A DNA stretch of 64,000 nt from Phycisphaeraceae bacterium (GCA_015200025.1 CP054186.1:992001-1056000), one strand, 5' to 3'. Positions 26,693 through 35,809 are shown, counted from the first letter of the stretch. Numbers and translations: made by a program. Notes: generated by a model from the letters alone, not told the origin.

Positions 26693-27646
26693 TCAGAACG
26701 CGGAGGCCATCGGCCGGGGCGTCACGCCCAGGTGCGCCTGGGCTTTCCGCCATTCGCCGACCGAGTCCCGGCTCCCCATCAACGCCATGCCCTCATCAAA
26801 CGGCAGGAAACCCCCGAGACCGACGGCGCCCGCCGCCCTCGCCGCCCCCGCGGCCGCGTCCCCGGGCACGCCCCACGGCTCGACCTTCGACCCCGGCGCG
26901 AACCGCCCGCGGAGCCACCGCAGCAGATCCGGGAAGGAAAGCCGATCGGGACCGACCAGGTTGTACGTCTCCCCGATCGACTCGGGGCGGTCCAGCGCTC
27001 CCGCGAACGCCCGCGCCACGTCCTGCACCGCCACCGGCTGGACCATCGGGTCCGTCGAGATCATCGCCCCCAAGGGGACGCTCGTGTCCTCGTGCCGGCC
27101 CGTGAAATATGGCATGAAAAACCAGGGCTGCTCCTGCCCCGAGGCCCACCCCTTGGCCATCTCGATGAACTCGCTCCCCTCGCCCACGATCAGCCCGGGC
27201 CTCATGATCGTCCAGTCCAGCCCCGAGGCGTGGACGAGCCGCTCGGCCTCCCACTTGGTCTTCTGGTACGGCGCCTTGCCCTGCGGGCCCACACCCAGCG
27301 CGGACATGTGGACGTACCGCCTCAGGCCCGCACGCCCGCACGCCGCGAGCGCCGACCGCGTCGCGCCAACATGCATCCGTTCGAAGGTCTGCCCGCCCCG
27401 TTCCTCGCGGATGATCCCCACCAGGTGGATCATCGCGTCGGCGCCCCGGGCCAGCGTGTCCATCGCCCCCGCGTCGAGCACGTCGCCCTCCACCACCGTC
27501 AGGGATGGCGAGACGGGCAGGATCTTCGAGGCCCGGGCCGGGTCGCGGGCCAACGCCCTTACCCGGCGGCCCTTGCCCAGCAACTCCCGCACCAAATACC
27601 CCCCGACAAACCCCGTGGCGCCCGTGACCGCGATCGTCGTGCTCAT
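26693..27646 (-). CDS. NAD(P)-binding atypical SDR, complex I NDUFA9-like
   Basis: 317 residues. The Rossmann motif IAVTGATGFVGGYLVRELL is at the N-terminus, then VVEGDVLD and MIHLVGIIRE. YVHMSALGV and YQKTKWEAERLV stand in for the SDR Tyr-x-x-x-Lys. WTIMRPGLIVGEGSEF and VQPVAVQDVARAFAGAL are typical of the NDUFA9/quinone-reductase-associated subgroup. The true substrate is unknown. The start at 27646 has GGAG upstream; an in-frame ATG at 27661 is the alternative. TACGCT (27674-27679) is a likely -10. Confidence 0.8.
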   Translation of the reverse strand: MSTTIAVTGATGFVGGYLVRELLGKGRRVRALARDPARASKILPVSPSLTVVEGDVLDAGAMDTLARGADAMIHLVGIIREERGGQTFERMHVGATRSALAACGRAGLRRYVHMSALGVGPQGKAPYQKTKWEAERLVHASGLDWTIMRPGLIVGEGSEFIEMAKGWASGQEQPWFFMPYFTGRHEDTSVPLGAMISTDPMVQPVAVQDVARAFAGALDRPESIGETYNLVGPDRLSFPDLLRWLRGRFAPGSKVEPWGVPGDAAAGAARAAGAVGLGGFLPFDEGMALMGSRDSVGEWRKAQAHLGVTPRPMASAF

Positions 27647-27722
27647 GCCGCTCGGCTCCATGTCGAAGCCGACAGCGTAGGGGCGCACGCCCCCGGGACG
27701 CGGCACGCCCGTACCCTCGGGC

Positions 27723-28517
27723 GTGGTCCTCCGCGCCGAAGCCATCGAACTCGAATACACCCCCGGGACGCCCGTCCTCCGACGGGTCGACGCGGTCTTT
27801 CTCCCCGGTGAAGTCACGGCGATCGTCGGCCCCAACGGCGCGGGGAAATCCTCGCTCCTGCGCATCCTCTTGGGATCGCTCCCCCCCACCGCCGGGCGGG
27901 CGACCCTCGCCGGGCTCGACACCCACCGCCTGGCGCCCGGCGCCAGGGCGTCGCGGATCGCCTACATGCCCCAGCACGAGCGCGTCGCGTTCGATTTCGA
28001 AACCCTCGCGTTCGTCCGCTTCGGGCTCGGGGGCACGCCGGACCGCGGCGAAGCGGACCGCGCGCTCGACGCCGTCGGCCTCAAGGCCCGGGCCCGGACG
28101 CCGATCTCGCACCTCTCCGCGGGGCAGCGTCAGCGGGCCTCGCTCGCGCGGGTCCTGACCCAGGCGGCTCGGTTCGACGGCGGGGGTGTCGTCCTCGCCG
28201 ACGAGCCCGTCGCGGCGATGGACGCCGGGATGGCACAGTCCGCGTTCTCCATCCTTCGAGATCAGGCCGCGCGAGGGCTGACGGTCGTCCTGGTCCTCCA
28301 CGACCTCCACGCCGCCCTCCGGGCCTGCGACCGCGTCCTCCTCATGGACGGCTCCGGACGCGTCGCCTCGTGGGACCGCCCGAGGGCCGCGCTGAACCCC
28401 GACGCCCTGCGCGAGGTCTACGGCGTGACGTTCGAGGAGGTCCGCGACGCCCAAGGCAACCTCCTGGCGTTGCTCCCGCCCTTGCCCCCCGTTCGGGATC
28501 GCGGCGACCGCCCCTGA
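27723..28517 (+). CDS. ABC transporter ATP-binding protein, HmuV/FepC-like
   Basis: 264 residues. Walker A IVGPNGAGKSSLLR, signature LSAGQRQRASLARVL, Walker B VVLADEPVAAMD and the H-loop VLVLHDLHAALRACDRVLLM place it in the iron-siderophore/haem/cobalamin importer ATPase group. No permease or binding protein is adjacent. The GTG start follows TACCCT (27712-27717) by 5 nt, another leaderless candidate. Confidence 0.82.
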   Translation: MVLRAEAIELEYTPGTPVLRRVDAVFLPGEVTAIVGPNGAGKSSLLRILLGSLPPTAGRATLAGLDTHRLAPGARASRIAYMPQHERVAFDFETLAFVRFGLGGTPDRGEADRALDAVGLKARARTPISHLSAGQRQRASLARVLTQAARFDGGGVVLADEPVAAMDAGMAQSAFSILRDQAARGLTVVLVLHDLHAALRACDRVLLMDGSGRVASWDRPRAALNPDALREVYGVTFEEVRDAQGNLLALLPPLPPVRDRGDRP

Positions 28518-28551
28518 CCCCAGCCGGCCCCATCGGCTAAACTCCTCGAAC

Positions 28552-29343
28552 GTGATCAGCGGCTCCACGATCCAATTCATCATCCTCGCCCTTTTCGCGG
28601 GCGCGAGCTTTCTCAGCTGGGTCCTCCGCGAGTACCAGAAATCCGCCGCCAAGCGACGCCAGCGGGAACTCCTCGAACGGGCCCAGCTCGAGCACCTCCG
28701 CACCGGGCCCAAGCCCGTCGCCCGCGGCGGCGCACCCATGAACGAGCCCGTCGCCACCCAGACCTTTCAGGCCTCGACGAGCCAGGCCCCACGCGATCAA
28801 CTCCGCGAGATCGCCGAGCGCCGGCGTCGGCAGATGGAAGACCTCCGCAGGCGCCTGGCGGCCAAAACTTCCCCTCAGACCCAGCGCCCCGGGGGTTCGA
28901 TCGGCGCTCCGCCCCCGGCGAACTACCAACCGCCCAAACCCCAGCGTGTGTCCAAAGCCACGCCGAAATCCCCCACCGGTTTCCCCCAGGCCCAACAGCC
29001 CGACCGGGCGTTCCCGCAAGCCCATCCCTCGCCTCCGAGAAAGCCTCAAGGTCCGTCGCGCAAGCCGTCCTCGGGCGAACGCAAGCCCCAGCAGAGGCCG
29101 CAGCAGCAATCCCCCGCCGGGGAGCAGGGCGCCTTTGTCGACGGGGAGAGTTACACCACCCGCCTGGTGCCCGACATGCCGGCGGCGGTGGTGCCCGGGT
29201 CGACGGGCGCGGGCCGTCGGACCGTCTTCCTCGGCCGCGGGATGAACGCCGCGGAATGGCGCCGCATGATCGTGGCGCACGAGATCTTCGGCCCGCCCGC
29301 GTCGCTCCGCGACCCCGAGGAAGGCCCCGGTCCCATCGGATGA
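28552..29343 (+). CDS. membrane-anchored Pro/Gln-rich protein
   Basis: 263 residues. One N-terminal membrane helix (IQFIILALFAGASFLSWVL) is followed by a charged coiled segment (RQRELLERAQLEHL, LREIAERRRRQMEDLRRRL). Next come about 110 residues rich in Pro, Gln, Lys and Ser, and a short conserved-looking tail, AEWRRMIVAHEIFGPPASLR, of the kind seen on many planctomycete proteins. The function is unknown. TAAACT lies 8 nt before the GTG start. The stop overlaps the next start as ATGA. Confidence 0.7.
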   Translation: MISGSTIQFIILALFAGASFLSWVLREYQKSAAKRRQRELLERAQLEHLRTGPKPVARGGAPMNEPVATQTFQASTSQAPRDQLREIAERRRRQMEDLRRRLAAKTSPQTQRPGGSIGAPPPANYQPPKPQRVSKATPKSPTGFPQAQQPDRAFPQAHPSPPRKPQGPSRKPSSGERKPQQRPQQQSPAGEQGAFVDGESYTTRLVPDMPAAVVPGSTGAGRRTVFLGRGMNAAEWRRMIVAHEIFGPPASLRDPEEGPGPIG

Positions 29344-30200
29344 CCCGCCGGATGCCCACCCCACGCACGCCCCGCCCCTCACCGAACCGCTCCGCGGCGA
29401 GCCTCATTGGGGCCGGCCTGTTGATCCTCGCCGCGGGGTGCACGGAACTGAGCGAACTCAACCCGCAGTCCGAGAGCATCCTCGACATCTTCCGCCAGCC
29501 CTCGCCCGCCGAGGCCGTCAACGACGCCCAGAACCCCTACGACGCCGACAAGCGCGCCCGGGGCACCCTGCTCCTGGCCACCGCGGACTTCGCCTCCGAG
29601 CCGCTCTACGTCGAGTTGTTCGTGACGGGCATGAGCGACACGGAGGCGAGCGTCCGGGCGGCCTCGTGCAAGGCGCTGGCCCGCAACGGCGGCCCCACCC
29701 ACGCCCCGCTCATGATCAAAGCGCTCGCCGACCCCGACGTGGGCGTGCGCGCCGAAGCGGCCCGCGCCCTCCAGCGGATCCACTCGCCCGACGCGATCCT
29801 CCCCCTGATCAACGCCCTCCGCGAGCCCGACTCGGCCAACCCCACGCAGACGGCCGAGGATGAGCCCGAGGTCCGCGCCGAAGCCGCCCTGGCCCTCGGA
29901 CAATACCGCCGGGCGAACGTCCTCCAGGCCCTGATCGCCGCACTCCGGGATTCCCGGCTCGCGGTCAACCGCAACACCCTCGCCTCCCTGCGCACGCTCA
30001 CGGGGCAGGACTTCGGCTACGACCCCGGCGCCTGGCTCGCCTGGCTCGACTCCACCTCCTCCCCGTTCGCCGGCGCGGCGGTCTACCTCTACCCCGCGTA
30101 CAACCGGGACTGGCGCTGGTACGAGTACTTCCCGTTCGTGCCCAAGCCGCCGGTCGAGGCCGCCTCGACCCCCGCGGGTTTGCCCATCAGGCCCCAATAA
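29340..30200 (+). CDS. HEAT-repeat lipoprotein
   Basis: 286 residues. The signal peptide ends in the lipobox LAAGC. Residues 75-215 form HEAT/PBS-lyase-type repeats, for example SVRAASCKALARNGGPTHAPLMIKAL, GVRAEAARALQRIHSPDAILPL and EVRAEAALALGQYRRANVLQAL. The tail is aromatic-rich (YNRDWRWYEYFPF). It is probably a scaffold on the periplasmic face of a membrane. It is translationally coupled to the Pro/Gln-rich anchored protein, suggesting the two meet at the envelope. Confidence 0.8.
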   Translation: MTRRMPTPRTPRPSPNRSAASLIGAGLLILAAGCTELSELNPQSESILDIFRQPSPAEAVNDAQNPYDADKRARGTLLLATADFASEPLYVELFVTGMSDTEASVRAASCKALARNGGPTHAPLMIKALADPDVGVRAEAARALQRIHSPDAILPLINALREPDSANPTQTAEDEPEVRAEAALALGQYRRANVLQALIAALRDSRLAVNRNTLASLRTLTGQDFGYDPGAWLAWLDSTSSPFAGAAVYLYPAYNRDWRWYEYFPFVPKPPVEAASTPAGLPIRPQ

Positions 30201-30395
30201 CCACCGCTCCTCCCGCGGACTCCCTCCCCGCGCGCGGCACGGCCCATAACGCGCGCCCGCCCCGCCGTGCGTCGGCCGGTGTGGGCGGGAAGGGGTTGCG
30301 CGTCCGTGGTCGGCCCAAGACCGCCCCACCGCGCAAGTCCGGCCTGCGCGGAACCGATCTACTGATTGGCGGGACGGCCCGCCGACGGGAGCGGC

Positions 30396-31379
30396 ATGAA
30401 GGGCGTCGTCCGGCGAGACCGTGTGACCACACTCCGCGACGACCTGCCCGAGCCCACGCCGGGCGAGGGCGAGGTCCTTGTGCGCCCCGAGTCGGTCGCG
30501 CTGACCGGCCTGGACGCGGGGTCGTGGCGCGACGGGGTCATCGGGAGGCTGTGCGTCGGCGTGGTCGAGAAAGCCGGTCCCGGGGCGGACCGAACGTGGG
30601 AGCGCAAACGGGTGGTGGTCGAGCCGCTGCGGGCGTGCGGGGCGTGCGATCGGTGCCGGGGGGGGCTGGCGTCGCACTGCGTGTCGGGGTCGTGGATGGG
30701 GCTGGCGGGGCCGGACGGCGTGGTGCCGGTCGGCGGGTGCCTGGCGGAACGGTTCGCGGCCCCGTGCTCGGCGCTGATCGAGGCGCCGGCGCGTGGGGAG
30801 CCCGGGGTATGGGCGTTCGCGTCGCTCGTGGGGTGCGCGCTCAACGCGTCGCGCGGGGTTCGGGTGGAAGGCAAGACGTACGTGACGGTCCTGGGCGACG
30901 GTCCGATCGGGCTGATCACGGCGCAGATCCTCGCATCGCGGAACGCCTCGGTGCGGGTCCTGGGGCGGCACGAGCCGAGGTTCGCGCTGTGCGAGCGCTG
31001 GGGGATCCGGCACCGCCACGAGGCCGAGGCGGGGCGTCGCGCCGATCAGGACGTGGTGGTGGATTGCACGGGCCGGCCCGAGGCGCTCGCGCTGGCGTGC
31101 CGGCTGATCCGCCCGCGAGGCTCGGTCGTGGTGGTCGCGCCCCCCGGGGGCGTGGGGGGCGGCCCGTGGCTGAGCGACGTGGGCCCGGCGTCGTCGGCGG
31201 AGGCGTCGGTGCGGTACTGCCGGGGCGGGGGCGCCAGGGACGGGCTCGAGGTGATCCGCGCGGGGTCGGTGGACCTGTCGCCGATGCTCGCGAGGCGGTG
31301 CCGGATGGCCGACGCGCCCGCGGCGCTCGAATCGCTCGCGCGGCGCGAGTCACTGGCGGCCGTCGTCGAGTCGGGGTGA
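30396..31379 (+). CDS. zinc-type MDR dehydrogenase
   Basis: 327 residues. The structural-zinc cysteine lobe reads CGACDRCRGGLASHC (C-x2-C-x2-C-x7-C), and the Rossmann motif is VLGDGPIGLITAQILASR, followed by DVVVDCTGRPEALALACRLI. The catalytic-zinc Cys and His of classical alcohol dehydrogenase are not obvious in the shortened N-terminus, so the reaction is uncertain. The start at 30396 has GGGAGC just upstream. The 30201-30395 gap holds no gene I can see. Confidence 0.75.
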   Translation: MKGVVRRDRVTTLRDDLPEPTPGEGEVLVRPESVALTGLDAGSWRDGVIGRLCVGVVEKAGPGADRTWERKRVVVEPLRACGACDRCRGGLASHCVSGSWMGLAGPDGVVPVGGCLAERFAAPCSALIEAPARGEPGVWAFASLVGCALNASRGVRVEGKTYVTVLGDGPIGLITAQILASRNASVRVLGRHEPRFALCERWGIRHRHEAEAGRRADQDVVVDCTGRPEALALACRLIRPRGSVVVVAPPGGVGGGPWLSDVGPASSAEASVRYCRGGGARDGLEVIRAGSVDLSPMLARRCRMADAPAALESLARRESLAAVVESG

Positions 31380-31410
31380 GCGGCCCCTGCCGTCCCGCTA
31401 CCCTCCGCCC

Positions 31411-32223
31411 ATGCGGCTGCGATTCCTGGGCACGGGCACGTCGGCGGGGGTCCCCGCGATCGGGTGCTCGTGCGCCGTCTGCACGAGCGCCGACCCGCGA
31501 GACCAGCGCCTGCGCACGAGCGCGTCGCTCGAGTTCACCGACGCCTCGGGGCACGACCGCGTGGTGCTGATCGACGCGGGCCCCGACCTCCGTCAGCAGG
31601 CCCTCCGCGCCGGGCTGACGCGGTGCGATTCGATCCTGTTCACACACAACCACGTCGACCACACGTTCGGGCTCGACGAGGTCCGCCGGTTCAACGCGGT
31701 GCAGCGGGCGCCGGTGATGATCCACGCCGAGGACCACACCCTCGCCTTCCTCCGCCGCGTCTTCGAGCACATCTTCGACCCCCGCAAGAACATCAACGAC
31801 AGTTTCGTCGCCACCCTGATCCCCTCGCGGCTCACGCCCGGCGTCGCGTTCGAGCTCCACGGGCTGACGGTCACGCCCTTCCGCCTGCTGCACGGCCGGC
31901 TCCCGGTGCTGGGGTTCCGGTTCGACGCGCCGGGCGCCCCCCCGGCGGGGTTCCTCCCGCTGGCCTACTGCACCGACGTCTCGGGCGTCCCGCCCGAGTC
32001 GTGGGCGTACCTGGACGGGCTCTCGACGCTGGTGCTCGATGCCCTCCGGCACCGGCACCACCCGACGCACCTGACGCTCGGGCAGGCGGTCTCGATCGCG
32101 ACCAACGCCGGGGCGGCCCGGACGTACTTCGTCCATATGGCCCACGACCTCCCGCACGCGGAGACCGACGCGTCGCTGCCCGAGGGGATGTCGCTCGCGT
32201 ACGACGGGCTGGTGCTCGAATAA
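31411..32223 (+). CDS. PhnP-like metallo-beta-lactamase-fold phosphodiesterase
   Basis: 270 residues. It starts MRLRFLGTGTSAGVPAIGCSCAVCTSADPR, with the cysteine-bearing lid of PhnP-type proteins. The zinc motif is FTHNHVDHTFGLD, followed by the ligand-bearing YCTDVSG and VHMAHDLPH near the end. Family members hydrolyse cyclic phosphates; no phosphonate genes are nearby. The ATG follows TACCCT (31399-31404) by 6 nt. Confidence 0.85.
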   Translation: MRLRFLGTGTSAGVPAIGCSCAVCTSADPRDQRLRTSASLEFTDASGHDRVVLIDAGPDLRQQALRAGLTRCDSILFTHNHVDHTFGLDEVRRFNAVQRAPVMIHAEDHTLAFLRRVFEHIFDPRKNINDSFVATLIPSRLTPGVAFELHGLTVTPFRLLHGRLPVLGFRFDAPGAPPAGFLPLAYCTDVSGVPPESWAYLDGLSTLVLDALRHRHHPTHLTLGQAVSIATNAGAARTYFVHMAHDLPHAETDASLPEGMSLAYDGLVLE

Positions 32224-32308
32224 CCCCCGCCCCCCCCACCCTACACCTCCCCCCGCCGTCAACCGCCCGCCGGCGGGCCGGTACAGTTCGCCGCGGAGGC
32301 TCGGACGC

Positions 32309-34009
32309 ATGGGATGTCGCGGCGGGATCATCTCAACGGGAGCGGTCGTGGCGGCGACGATCGGGGGGGGTGGGTGCGCGTCGAACCCGGCCCCCGCGGA
32401 GATGCTCCGCGGCGAGTTCGGCTCCGCCCGCGCCACGCTCGCGCCCCGCCTGCGCGACGACCCCGCCGATCGTGACTACGCCCTCGACCGCCTCCGGCTC
32501 GTCATCGCGGCCCTGGCCGACGGGCTCCCCGCCCCGGCCTCGGGGCCGGTCGATGAGTTGTACGACCTCCTGACGCGCGGCGGGGTCAATGCCGACCGCA
32601 CCATCGCGGCGTACGTCCTCACCGACTCGGTGCAGATCTGGAAGGGCGAGCCGTTCGAGCAGGCCATGGCGTACGCGTACGCGTCGATCCAGCGGGCCTC
32701 GCTGGGCGACTGGGACAACGCCGCCGTCGCCGCCAAGGAGTCGCTCTTCCTGCTCAAGAACTTCGCCTCGACCGAGCGGGCGTACGGCTCTGGGCTCTCG
32801 ACGGAGGAGGTCGCTCGGCGTGCCCAGGCCGCCGACCGCGAGGGCGATGCGTACTTCAACGGGTACCAGCCCATCGAGACGAACTTCACGCTGGGGTACA
32901 TGCTCGCGGGGATCGCGTGCCTGGCAAACCCGACGCGCGAGGCCGAGGCGCGGGACAACTTCACGAGGGCGATCCAGTTCAACCCCGCGCTGCGGCCCGT
33001 GGTCGATCGGCTCGTGGCCCGTGACTTCAACACGGTCTTCGTGGTCGACGCCGGGTGGGGGCCGAGGAAAGTCGCGTACGGCCCCGGCGACGCGCTGGCC
33101 CGGTTCGTCCCCCGCACCGCGTCCGAAGGCACGGGGCTGACCCTCGCGGTCAACGGGGCCACGGGGGACGCGACCCCCTGGGCCGTCGACGTCAATGGGC
33201 TGGCGATGGACCACCTGTGGAACAACATGGAGGACGTGCGGTCCGCGAAGAACGCCCTGGGCGACGCGTTGCTGGTGGGAGCCGGGGTGGTGGCGTTGTC
33301 GGCGTCGGGCAAGGACCGCGAGGCCGCGGGGTGGGTCGCGCTGGGCATGGCGCTCGGGGGTGTGCTGCTCAAGACCACCGCCCGGGCCGACACGCGCTAT
33401 TGCGAGTTCCTCCCGCAGCGTGTTTACATCCTCCCCGCGACGATCACCGAGCCCGACAGCGTGGTCACGTTGACGACCCCGAGGCCCGCGTGGAACTTCG
33501 AATCACCGGCCGTCGACCCCCCGCCCGCCGGCCGACCGTTCCAGCTGATCTACGTCCGGGTGCCCGAGCCCGGGCCGGGGGAACCGCCCCGCGCCTGGGG
33601 GCTGCCCGGGCAGGGCCGCGTGATTGTCGCCAACGACGGGTACGCGGGGCGGGTGCCGGGTGATGACCTGCCGTACATCCTCGGCGGTCGCTGCGTGCGT
33701 GCCCCCTCACCCGAGACGCTCCGCCGGTACCAGGAGGGGGGCAACCTCGCGGGCCTGTCGTTGGTTGAATTGGAGAACCTCTACCGTGAGGAGGGGCTCT
33801 TCTGGGACGCCAACGACCCCAGGGCGCTGGCCGAGCGGCACGTGCTGGAGGGCGGGAAGAGCCTGGTCACGCCCATGCCGGGCAGCGCGGGGTACGTCCG
33901 GCTCTTCGCGCGGGCGCACCGGCCCTATTCTCCGGCGAGCCGGGCGGTGCGTGAGGCGGTGCGTGAGGCGGCGCGGGAAGCTCGCGGCCCGAGGGAGGGG
34001 ACGAGATGA
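32309..34009 (+). CDS. COG3014-like lipoprotein with TPR-type helices
   Basis: 566 residues. Lipobox GGGGC near residue 23. Residues 45-230 are helical and repeat-like (FEQAMAYAYASIQRASLGDWDNAAVAAKESLFLL, NFTLGYMLAGIACLANPTREAEARDNFTRAI). A beta-rich region then contains VVDAGWGPRKVAYGPGD and CEFLPQRVYILPATI. This layout matches the COG3014 group, whose genes often sit beside YcfL and LpoB, exactly as here. TACAGT and GGAGG precede the start. It is presumably an outer-membrane-attached partner of the Lpo-type lipoproteins downstream. The Arg/Glu-rich tail is low-complexity. Confidence 0.72.
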   Translation: MGCRGGIISTGAVVAATIGGGGCASNPAPAEMLRGEFGSARATLAPRLRDDPADRDYALDRLRLVIAALADGLPAPASGPVDELYDLLTRGGVNADRTIAAYVLTDSVQIWKGEPFEQAMAYAYASIQRASLGDWDNAAVAAKESLFLLKNFASTERAYGSGLSTEEVARRAQAADREGDAYFNGYQPIETNFTLGYMLAGIACLANPTREAEARDNFTRAIQFNPALRPVVDRLVARDFNTVFVVDAGWGPRKVAYGPGDALARFVPRTASEGTGLTLAVNGATGDATPWAVDVNGLAMDHLWNNMEDVRSAKNALGDALLVGAGVVALSASGKDREAAGWVALGMALGGVLLKTTARADTRYCEFLPQRVYILPATITEPDSVVTLTTPRPAWNFESPAVDPPPAGRPFQLIYVRVPEPGPGEPPRAWGLPGQGRVIVANDGYAGRVPGDDLPYILGGRCVRAPSPETLRRYQEGGNLAGLSLVELENLYREEGLFWDANDPRALAERHVLEGGKSLVTPMPGSAGYVRLFARAHRPYSPASRAVREAVREAAREARGPREGTR

Positions 34010-34029
34010 TCCAACCAAGGAACCCAACC

Positions 34030-34461
34030 ATGAACAACCGATCCAGGGTCAGTGCGAACGGGCTGCTCGCGGGTGCGGCCGTCGGCGCGGCGTGGCTCGC
34101 CTCGACCGGCGGATGCGGGACGCCGGGGCCGATCCCCGCGGGCGGCGACCCCGTCGCCCCCAACAACTACCCCCGCGTCGAGGTGGACGCGGGCTTGGGC
34201 GGGTTCGTCGTCGCCGGGCGGGCCATCGTCCGACGCGAGGGCGGGGTCCTGTCGGTGTGGGTCCCGGTGCGGAACACCGACGTGAAAGACCTCAACGTGC
34301 AGTACCTCTTCACGTTCTTCGACAAAGACGGGGCCGAGCTGCGCGAGCAGAGCGGGTGGCGGTTCACCGTCCTGCCGTCGCGGACCGAGGTCCAGCTCCA
34401 GGGCAACGCGATGAGCACGACCGCCGAGGATTGGCGCCTCAAGATCCGCGTCGGCCGCTGA
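34030..34461 (+). CDS. YcfL-family lipoprotein
   Basis: 143 residues. Signal peptide with Cys after STGG. The domain DAGLGGFVVAGRAIVRREGGVLSVWVPVRNTDVKDLNVQYLFTFFDKDGAEL is the immunoglobulin-like fold of the YcfL (DUF1425) family. The start at 34030 has AAGGAA about 7 nt upstream; an ATG at 34006 overlapping the previous stop lacks one. Neighbours on both sides are the genes usually linked with ycfL. Confidence 0.8.
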   Translation: MNNRSRVSANGLLAGAAVGAAWLASTGGCGTPGPIPAGGDPVAPNNYPRVEVDAGLGGFVVAGRAIVRREGGVLSVWVPVRNTDVKDLNVQYLFTFFDKDGAELREQSGWRFTVLPSRTEVQLQGNAMSTTAEDWRLKIRVGR

Positions 34462-34462
34462 C

Positions 34463-34510
34463 CCCCACCACCCCCACCACCCCCACCCCCTCCCCACCAC
34501 ACACCCACCA
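34463..34510 (+). repeat. C-rich simple-sequence tract
   Basis: The space between ycfL-like and lpoB-like genes is filled with CCCCCACCA-type units and contains no gene or clear hairpin. The AAGGAA for the next gene follows it. Confidence 0.6.
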
Positions 34511-34534
34511 TCGAGCCACCGAAGGAACTCGACC

Positions 34535-35164
34535 ATGAGCACGGCCATGAAGAACCGGATGATGATCCTCGCGGGCGCGTCGGCGGCGATCGCCCTGTTC
34601 GCGGGCTGCGCCGCCCAGCAGGGCAGCGACGGCGGGCGCATCCCCTCCTCCGAGAGCACGCGGGCCGAGCGCCGCTCCGACCAGGTCACGATCCAGAACC
34701 TCGACGAGTTCGCCGACTTTGTCGCGCAGAGCGTCGTGCTCGACCTCAAGGACGTGCCCGAGATCAGCCAATCGCCCAAGCGGGCGACGGTCATCTTCGG
34801 CGACATCGTCAACAAGACCGGGAACGTCCCCACGACGGACCTCGAGGCGATCCGCCGACGGATCAACCAGCGCGTGGCCCGATCGGACGTCTTCCGCGAG
34901 AAGGCGCGGTGGGTCGCTGAGCGACGGGCCGTCGAGTCCGCCCGCGCCAAGGAGGGCCCGCTCGAGGGGTCCGTCGTCGTCGACCAGGGGCAGACGATCT
35001 TCGACCCGTACCACACCTACTACCTCAACTTCGAAGTCTTCCGCCTCAACCGAGGGAACGTGAACGATTACAAGATGTCGTGCACCCTCATGCGTCACTC
35101 CGACGGGACCGAGGTCTGGGTCAGCCCCGTGTACGACAACGGCAAGCAGGTCATGGAACGCTGA
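34535..35164 (+). CDS. LpoB-like penicillin-binding-protein activator lipoprotein
   Basis: 209 residues. Lipobox LFAGC. The folded part has ATVIFGDIVNKTGNVPTTDLEAIRRRINQRV and YYLNFEVFRLNRGNVNDYKMSCTLM followed by GTEVWVSPVYD, the pattern of the LpoB/TolB-N-like activators that stimulate peptidoglycan synthases from the outer membrane. GAAGGAA lies 7 nt before the ATG. An insert around residues 125-145 is charged. The function is inferred from fold pattern and neighbourhood. Confidence 0.72.
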   Translation: MSTAMKNRMMILAGASAAIALFAGCAAQQGSDGGRIPSSESTRAERRSDQVTIQNLDEFADFVAQSVVLDLKDVPEISQSPKRATVIFGDIVNKTGNVPTTDLEAIRRRINQRVARSDVFREKARWVAERRAVESARAKEGPLEGSVVVDQGQTIFDPYHTYYLNFEVFRLNRGNVNDYKMSCTLMRHSDGTEVWVSPVYDNGKQVMER

Positions 35165-35168
35165 GCCC

Positions 35169-35747
35169 GTGACGCGGTCCGCCACACTCGCCCTCCGCCT
35201 CGCCGTCGCCGCGGCCGCGGCCTCGTACGCCGCCGTCCCCGGGTGCTCCGCGCCCCCGCGGTCGACGCGGATGACCCTCGACGACTACGACACGATGGCG
35301 GCCGAGATGGTCGAGAGCCTCAAGGGCAGCCGGTTCGTCCGGGAACGAACGCCGGGGTCGCCCGAGGCGGTCATCACCATCGACCGCGTCGAGAACCGCA
35401 GCCGGCACCTCATGAGCGAGGGCGAGCAGTGGGCGATCATGCGCCGCCTGACCCAGGCCGCCCCCACCCACACCCTCCGCGACGCGTACAACATCCGCCT
35501 CGTCGTCGCGAAGGACCTCGCGGACGGGGCGGTCACAAGCGGGCGGCTCCCCGCCGACGCCCTCGCCTCGCGCCGGCCCACGCACCAGATGTCGGCGGTC
35601 TTCGAGACGATCTCGCGCCAGGTCGGGGCCGACCGCACCGACGGGTACTTCTGCACCTTCCGCCTGCTCGACCTCGCGACGGGCGAGGAAGCCTGGACCG
35701 GTTCGTTCGACTTCAAACGCGTCGCCGTCGGGCTGCAATACCACTAG
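35169..35747 (+). CDS. second LpoB-like lipoprotein
   Basis: 192 residues. Lipobox-like VPGC. MTLDDYDTMAAEMVESLKGS, VITIDRVENRSRHLM and FCTFRLLDLATGEEAWTGSFDFKR parallel the preceding gene and the LpoB family. GTG start 4 nt after the previous stop, with no strong ribosome-binding site, so it probably depends on coupling. It may be a diverged duplicate; the two could serve different synthases. Confidence 0.68.
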   Translation: MTRSATLALRLAVAAAAASYAAVPGCSAPPRSTRMTLDDYDTMAAEMVESLKGSRFVRERTPGSPEAVITIDRVENRSRHLMSEGEQWAIMRRLTQAAPTHTLRDAYNIRLVVAKDLADGAVTSGRLPADALASRRPTHQMSAVFETISRQVGADRTDGYFCTFRLLDLATGEEAWTGSFDFKRVAVGLQYH

Positions 35748-35809
35748 CGGATCGCGTGCCCCCCATGGCCTTACCCGGTGTAAACTCCGCGGCAAACACG
35801 GAGCCCGGA

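Noticed and set aside
26649..26753. N-terminal extension of RNase R from 26753
   Set aside because: It would overlap the preceding gene by about 60 bp and ignores the TACACT box 5 nt before the GTG at 26648.
24033..27680. 1215-codon open frame opposite scpB, rnr and the NDUFA9-like gene
   Set aside because: It spans three well-supported genes antisense, and composition is that of a shadow frame.
34463..34510. CCCCCACCA tract as a possible regulatory or phase-variable element
   Set aside because: It is non-coding, lies before an adequate ribosome-binding site, and is irregular; nothing ties it to regulation.
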